Shown here piece by piece: positions 57,797 to 64,000 of a DNA stretch of 64,000 bases. Under the pieces are notes generated by a model that had not been told where the DNA came from, searched no databases, and worked only from the letters and a program-made list of their open reading frames with translations. Positions within the stretch are counted from its first letter, which is position 1; each line of letters starts with the position of its first letter. Position numbers and translations under genes: made by a program. This stretch comes from Phyto melanocephala (lineage: Eukaryota; Arthropoda; Insecta; Diptera; Rhinophoridae): positions 10,583,201 through 10,647,200 of the forward strand of contig OW799237.1 of NCBI GenBank assembly GCA_941918925.1, written 5' to 3'.

Positions 57797-58674
57797 ATAG
57801 AGGGTGTTTTTTTTTTAGGTATATAGAACTTTTGATAGTGATAGCCTAGCTATTATACTATTGAAGTGTGTTTAACCTTTTTTCAAAATTCTTTGGCAAA
57901 TCACCTTACAAAGGCGCCATACCATTGTCTACAAATCGTGGAAATTAATTTTCATAATCAGTGCTCTGTTCACCAAACGTATGTATAGGGTGACTCATCA
58001 AGTGTATGGTGCGCATAATTATTCACCTGTATGGATAATACAAAATGCTGTGGATTATTTCATGACCACCTTAACTCTTTTGGATAATATTTATTCAAAT
58101 CGCGTCCATATCATGGGCATAGAAAAAGTAGTCTCGAGTGTAAGGATAAATCTAATATATCAATTGCACGTTTGTCGCAGTAGCTTTTTCTCGTAATTCG
58201 TATTGTTTTTTTTAATTCCTCATGTCATTGAAAATTATTTAAAGGATGAATTGTTTCAAAAAGATGGCGCAACATGTCAAACAACGTGTAAAACCATCAC
58301 TTTGTTGAGCCAAACTTTTGGTAACCAATTTTTTTTTTAAAAATGGACTTGTTGATCGGCAACCTCGTTAGTGCGATTTGACACCTTTGTGCTGCCTTTT
58401 GTGAAAAGTATGCCAAATTTCTGGTTTTTAATGATAAAAAAAGAACGCTTGATAATTTAGAAGCCAAGATTTGATACACCATTGATAAAATGAGACCAAG
58501 TATGCTCGTAAAATTGATACAAAATTGGACCGCTAGGATTGCGTTCTTAATGCGCAGTCATAGGGTTCGTATGCCTAAATTTTTTTAAATAAATATAAAA
58601 TGTAATAATTTTTGTGAGCTAATAAAGCCAAAATATTAGAAATTCTATTAACTTTGTTGGGTTATATTTAAAAC
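57797..58674 (+). pseudogene. Mariner transposase relic
   Basis: Coding remnants on the plus strand: ELFQKDGATCQTTCKTITLL near 58245-58310 (second catalytic Asp kept), a VDRQPR ... CDLTPL-like third-Asp region near 58345-58395, and MRPSMLVKLIQNWTARIAFL with RSHRVRMPKFF at 58490-58590. This is the IRPxxLxKxxQNWxxRxxF end seen in the 31.7-kb copy. GGGTGTTTTTTTTT at 57798 and AAAACACCTATAAA at 58670 may be the decayed terminal repeats. The N-terminal half could not be read. Several stops. Confidence 0.72.
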
Positions 58675-61424
58675 ACCTATAAAAATCACTACTTTATGTT
58701 AAAGAAATTTAAATTTTAAAATTTTTTTTCTTTAATTTACAACATTTAACTAGCGTCAACTTTAGAAGCTTGCAGTTCACGCTTTATACAATTACAGTGG
58801 TTGGCAGTTTAAGAAAACTTCAATTTACCTTGGATAAAAGTTTCCATTATTTAACAAACTTTTAATTAAATATTGTTTAATTAAAAACTGAAAAAAAGCC
58901 ATAAGAATACAGGGTGAAAAAGTCGCCTGTGGTGATAGCAAAAAGATCAAAATGTTGTTTTATATGCCCTCCTAAAGCAATTTTGCGTTTTGGGTAATCT
59001 TACAGAAAATGTTAGTACTTATCACGTCATTTATAAGATTAAGAGTTATTATGGGATTAGCTTAAGTTTCGCATGCTTTGGCTGACTTTATTTCGTTTTT
59101 TTTTTTTTGCATTTTGTAATTTATTTCGTTTAGCAGCGGGGTGACTGCAAACATAGCATTGCTAGAGCCTAGAATCTGTTCTATAATTTACTCTTTAACC
59201 AGTTTTCAGTGAGGCCATTAGTTGGCTAGTTACACAGCTATTTATGATTAGGTTGGTAAATTAATATTAATCATACGCCTTCGAGCAGACACATATAGAA
59301 TCTTTAATTTAATATCATTAAAGTTGTACTTTTTCACAGTAATAAAAGTAAAATATTGTTAAAGTAAATAGGATAGCATAAGGCTTGTGCAGATTAAAAC
59401 ACCTAGTGAATTGTTGTTGCATACAGTTAGATGAAGGGCATCAAAGATGACCATGGTGGTCAATTTCAGGTCAATTTCAGTTCAATTTCTCTCAATATGG
59501 GGTAAAATTTTTGTTTTCATTGATAAATAAAAACAATAGATAAATGAATATTTACTGTCTTGTTATTTGTTTAAGAAATTCTTAAGTTTTAGATTATTTT
59601 ATAAAATTTTTACAGAACAAAAAAAAAGTCAAGCTAGAAACAAATACATGGAAAAATAATTTCTGCGTCCTAAAAAATTTTTATTTTATTTAATAAAAAA
59701 TGATCCAGGGAATATTGAAGCCAGATATTTTGCTTTCAAAAAGTTTCTGTAGCAAAAACTTCCTTAACATTTTTTAATTTTATTCTTTTAAATTTTTCAC
59801 CATAAAAGTTTTGATTTAAAAAGTTTAAACGGAAAATCTTAAACAATTTTGTAGGAAAAATCTAATCAATAAAGTAAAGTTATGATTTATATTAAAAATT
59901 TTATTAAGCTGTTCAAGAGTTCCATAGAAAATTAAAGAAAATATTTGTTTACAACTAAAGTTTCTATGTACGTTGCTAAGGTGTCTTTCTTTTTTACTTC
60001 CTGAGTTTTATTTAGTTTTTAATGTTGTAAAACTTTGTTTTTTTGTTGTTGTTGTATTGTTTTGTGCTTTTTACAAACACTTAAACCATTTATAAAATAT
60101 TGTTGTTGTAGTTGCTGAACACTTTTAATACTCAATACGGAAAATGCAACAGTTTTAAATACTTCAACCATAGAAATGACATAAAATGATTAAAGGGGTG
60201 GAGAGAAAAACTTTAAACGGTTTTCTAAAATGATTTTCTTTTAAATATAAGAAATTTGTAAAATTATTTCAGATTTACAAAACAATTTTGTTTCAAAATA
60301 TTTAAAAAAATTTAATATTTTTTTTAAATTTAATTAAACAAAACACTTGAAATAACTTGTAGTGATTTTTTTATAATTTAACTTGTTTTTTTTAATTTTT
60401 TAGCACAATTCAAACTTTTTTTTAAATTTTTTCCTTTTAATTAATTTATATTAATTAAAGGTACTTTTTGTTATTAATCAAATATATTTTTTTTACTCTT
60501 GTATTACTTTTTCTTTTCTTATATGTCGCGTTTAAATTTTTTTGTATTAAATATCTTACAATGTTGTAAATTTATAGGGTTACGACGGTTTCGTTTTTAT
60601 TATGATTTTGCTGTTGGTGGTTATTATTTTTGTTTTTTTTTTTAATTTTAATAGTATTTTTTTTAACGTTTATTAGTTTTAACTTCTTTTCCGTGCACGT
60701 CCGTTAGGCTCCACAATTCGCAACGTTGTGAAAAGTTTAATTTGTTGCTTTCTCCCTACAGATTGTTTAAAGACATTATCATATTTAAATGCTTGAAAAG
60801 TGCTCCTATAAAAGTTTTAGTTACTCTCCCAAGCAGAGAGTGGTGAATAGGCAAATAAGCTTTAAGGGTAGCAAAAGCTTCTCTATAAAAACACAATACT
60901 CAATTTGTATAAAATGCTCTCCGAAATATAATACAAAATTTTCTTCATTACAAAAACAATTTTATATTTATATTCTCCCTCCAAGTTTATTAGGGGGTTG
61001 TAGTTACTATTACTTCTAGTAACATATAAACAGTGTTGCCGAAAAGTTGAACTCGAAAATTTTAGTATTGATAATTTTTACCAAATATAAAATACTAAGA
61101 AACCTCAATTATATTTTTAAAAGTTAAGGAATGTTTAGTTTTAATAACCCAGTAAATTTTGACACTCTTTTGTCTGGTTAAATATGTCAATATATTAACT
61201 AAGATATAAATTATTATTAGAAAGTTCAAGTCCTCTTTTCTGTCTTAGCGAAAAATTTCTACTATAATTTTAGGAGACATAAATGTTTTTCTCAAGGAAC
61301 CTTAATGTAAATAATGTCTCAGTAAGAAAGCGCTTTTTAGTTCTAAAACAAAGACACATGGTTTTTGTGACAGATAATTTTTTTTATTGGATTGTAAAGA
61401 AATCATGTAACAATTAAGTAAAGA
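58675..61424. other. AT-rich DNA, no gene seen
   Basis: Long T-rich and A-rich tracts (60290-60680). A small GC-richer patch at 60690-60735 (CGTGCACGTCCGTTAGGCTC) has no recognised function. ATTAATCATACGCC occurs at 57533 and 59267, and as its complement near 62925, possibly a short dispersed terminus. Confidence 0.45.
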
Positions 61425-62098
61425 AGTAAGACATCTTTCGGCTTTTATGACTCTGCTGAGACGACACTACTCCTTTCATGAAGTTTTTATGTACAGATAT
61501 GAGGCAGTATCTCATCGAAAACCCATTGGATATTAGATTTAAGCTCCGCAAGTGTTTTTGTTTATTTGTTTACACCTAAAATTTCACATAACGCTAGAGA
61601 AAAAAATCGCATGACATAAAATAGTATGATTTTGGTTGTCACTTGCCTTTAGAATTTCTTGCGATAATTCTTCTGGAAGTCGTTGCTGCAATAAAAGGAT
61701 TGTTTCACGTGTAGTATGGCAAGTGGCACCATTTTGTCGAAACCAGATATCGCCCAGATGTCGATGAATTGAGGTTATAAAAACTTCATTATCACGGAAT
61801 TGTACGGTGACTGCAATTCCAGCCTCATGTACAAGAAAGCAAGATCTAATCACGCCGCCTAACCAGTTCCTCTTTGTGACTGCATTTGTTTCCCATAGAT
61901 GGCCTGAGAATTTTCTGGGTCCCAAATTCGACCATATGGCGTATTTATGAAGCCATTCGGATGAAAATGTGCTGCAACGGAGGAGATGGCTTCTTTTCGA
62001 AAATTGTCGATGACTACATTTGTCCCCACTACCCATTGAATGAGCAGTACGTTGAAGCACAGGAGTCTTTTTTTCCATAATCGATCCAGTTTCTTCAA
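61425..62098 (-). pseudogene. Mariner transposase relic with mutated catalytic Asp codons
   Basis: On the minus strand, joined over a frameshift near 61870, the relic reads AAHFHPNGFINTPYGRIWDP where SDEAHF is expected, so the first Asp is lost. It continues GGVIRSCFLVHEAGIAVTVQ, then DIWFRQNGATCHTTRETILL, where QQDGAT has become RQNGAT, so the second Asp is now Asn. After that come QQRLPEELSQEI and, further on, a decayed LKSNIQWVFDEILPHICTK tail to about 61425. The third-Asp block is missing or unreadable. Two independent catalytic losses make this long dead. Confidence 0.82.
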
Positions 62099-62698
62099 AT
62101 TTCTTGACTCTGTTTAAGAGATTTACTCATTGGTTGATTTTTTTCGACTGAAAACTCTTAAAAATTTTCGAGCGGACTCAGCATACAATTTTTTGTAATA
62201 AGGTTTTACAATTTTAAGGAATTATTCTTTTATAAGGCACTTTATTTCAAATAAACGAAATAAGCATCTTTAACAGCTGAGGCAAATTCATACTGGAGAA
62301 GATATTAGCCCTGTTAATGGGGAAGCAAAATGTTAAAATTTGCTGAATTTGCCTTGATTTATTAATGCAGGAATAATGAGATTTTAGTTCCCATATTAAA
62401 CGATGAACATAAGTGTACTTTTTTGATAAGAAATGTAGCAAATTTATGCCTTCGCACCATTTATAAAGTGCTTCACAATAATATACATATATTCTTTTTT
62501 AAATAAAATTTTATTAAATTAAGGATATTATAAAAATGTTCCATCCCTGATATTCTAATTGACAGAAAACATACGCTTAAAACTTGCTTTGTTCGCCGTT
62601 GCATATGAATATGCGTTATGAATATGCGTTGGCAACAGCTGTAAAGTTGAAACTGACACAAAAGCTTAATAACACATAATTTAAAAAATATATTCTTG
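62099..62698. other. AT-rich DNA, no gene seen
   Basis: Contains a 14-bp tandem duplication ATGAATATGCGTT(A/G) near 62604-62632. No gene. Confidence 0.5.
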
Positions 62699-62897
62699 GG
62701 GCCATTATTACAACTTGCCTTTAGTTAAAGGTAGAATTTTGTGGGCCAATAAAAATAGCAATTAATAGTCATTATTATTAATGTTAATAATATTTAATAA
62801 ATAAACATATAATACATTGTGGCTTAATTACGCAAAAGTCATTTATCGGTCCGACAATTTCCTGCCTTTAACTAATGCCAAGTTGTAATAACGACCC
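62699..62897. mobile_element. 199-bp MITE with ~50-bp inverted ends
   Basis: GGGCCATTATTACAACTTGC followed by CTTTAGTTAAAGGTAGAATT pairs with the complement of 62848-62897 (GGGTCGTTATTACAACTTGG ...) at roughly 80% over 50 bp. The interior is AT-rich and non-coding. The inner TTTAGTTAAAGG is itself nearly palindromic. No target duplication could be fixed. Confidence 0.8.
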
Positions 62898-64000
62898 TTA
62901 CTGAGACAACCTTTACTACGTGGCGTATGATTATTATTAATTGATTAGAAAAACCTTAATAAGTAAGAAACTGGCAAATTCCTGGATTTTTTACTGATCT
63001 AGGCAAATATTGTAGAGGAGTAGCTTCACTTTGAAAGTGTTTAATTAGCAAATTGTTTAAATTTAAATTGTTTAAAAAAAGAGAGCGAACTATGTATGGA
63101 CTGTCAAAATTAAGAGTTCAGATAAACATTTTTAAAGCACAAAAAATATAATTAATAGTTAAATGAAAACAAAAGGAAAAAACTAAATAAAATATCAAGA
63201 CTTGTTATTTTTTTTCAATTCAAAAACGACTTTTCTGATACAAAGTCGAAGGTTGTTAAGGGTCTTAACTTCGAGGTTATATTTTTTTGCGTTAAAATAC
63301 GAACTTTTTGTTATAATTTTTATGAAGAAGTATACTATTTGTGTAAGATAACAAAAGTTTCATTGAAGGTAATACAACAAATTCACTTGCTTTTGTAGAA
63401 ATAGCACGTGGAAACAGTTGTACACATTTTTTTAAATAATTTTTTGAAATTTTCTTTATATAGAACTTGCCACCATTTTACCAATGTTTACAGAATGTCG
63501 CATAATTACACAATTACTAGAAAAGGCAGCACTACTTTTTCCCGTCTTTCTATAATATATAAAAAATAATTTATTGTGGTTGGTACACACTTTGCAATTT
63601 GTTTATGCAACCAGTAAATTTTCGTTGTTGGTTGCATCGTTTGTAGTCACGTTTACTGTTTAGTATCTTGTCCATTCGAGATTTAAAAAATATTGAATTG
63701 ATGCTGATTGGATAGTGTGAATTAGGGTTTATTGTTCTTTTCTGGTTTAGTTTATTGAAAATCGGCAGGCTGTGATAATTTATGTTTTGGTCAACCGTTT
63801 AAAAATGTTAATGGGCTGAAGAAAAAGATGAAAGTGGCGGTTGTTAAACTGAGGGTTGGATACATTTTAACAATTTATAACAAAAAACTGTAGAATACTA
63901 ATTTTATCAAATGAACGCTCATGTAATCTTTCGCGATGTTCAATAAAAATACAGAACTAATGTTGCGTTTAAGGATAAGTTGCTGGTTGTAGTGTGTGTG
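62898..64000. other. AT-rich DNA, no gene seen
   Basis: No coding region, RNA gene or structured repeat recognised. Confidence 0.5.

Noticed and set aside
1..64000. CRISPR array, bacterial operons or ribosomal RNA
   Set aside because: Splice sites, intron density, mobile-element types and base composition indicate an insect nuclear genome; no such features were seen.

Overview
This window is AT-rich, repeat-dense nuclear DNA from a higher fly. A calyptrate such as a blowfly, house fly or relative is my best guess. Two things point there. One is a first coding exon of a conventional protein kinase C that matches the Drosophila Pkc53E N-terminus closely. The other is a mobile-element set typical of dipterans: P-like, D,D41D mariner, gypsy-type solo LTR, tRNA SINEs and an I/Loa-like LINE. 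Genus cannot be fixed from sequence alone. The only host gene I can support is the Pkc53E-like exon at 49062-49258 on the minus strand. It ends at a GTAAGT donor, and no following C1 exon is visible down to position 1, so positions 1-49061 are probably a giant first coding intron. Positions above 49258 would be 5' leader, promoter-side or upstream intron DNA.

Layout. 0-6.4 kb: two mariner relics (one split by an insert carrying 28-bp and 81-bp tandem repeats) and an 11-bp minisatellite. 8.0-8.2 kb: tRNA-derived SINE with a perfect 15-bp target duplication. 12-13 kb: dispersed repeat with an expanded CAGACGGAAAGAAGGA-type minisatellite. 14.6-15.8 kb: a ~117-bp-period array of a palindromic TTTCCCTTAAAGGGAAA-like motif. 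17.5-19.8 kb: 5'-truncated LINE and a solo LTR. 20-24.8 kb: three D,D41D mariner copies. 26.3 kb: small P-related MITE. 28-32.6 kb: two more mariners, one with very long fold-back ends, and a possible second SINE. 34.9-37.4 kb: a P-like element with a perfect 8-bp target duplication. 39.9-46.1 kb: two AT-rich satellite blocks in opposite orientation. 47.9-48.5 kb: nested palindromes. 49 kb: PKC exon. 52-63 kb: MITEs, two mariner relics, and otherwise featureless AT-rich DNA.

The most notable object is the P-like element at 34921-37422. Its three exons (THAP zinc finger, linker, coiled coil plus helix-turn-helix plus half of the RNase H domain) splice into one open frame. The frame ends just after the second catalytic Asp, and the C-terminal half of the transposase is missing. 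With intact 8-bp duplications it looks like a young, internally deleted copy that could encode a DNA-binding repressor-type protein. A 210-bp MITE at 26.3 kb shares its end sequence and also has an 8-bp (imperfect) duplication.

I had no tools. Boundaries of degenerate repeats are approximate, family names rest on visible motifs, and many short open frames in this sequence begin at non-ATG codons and are not genes.
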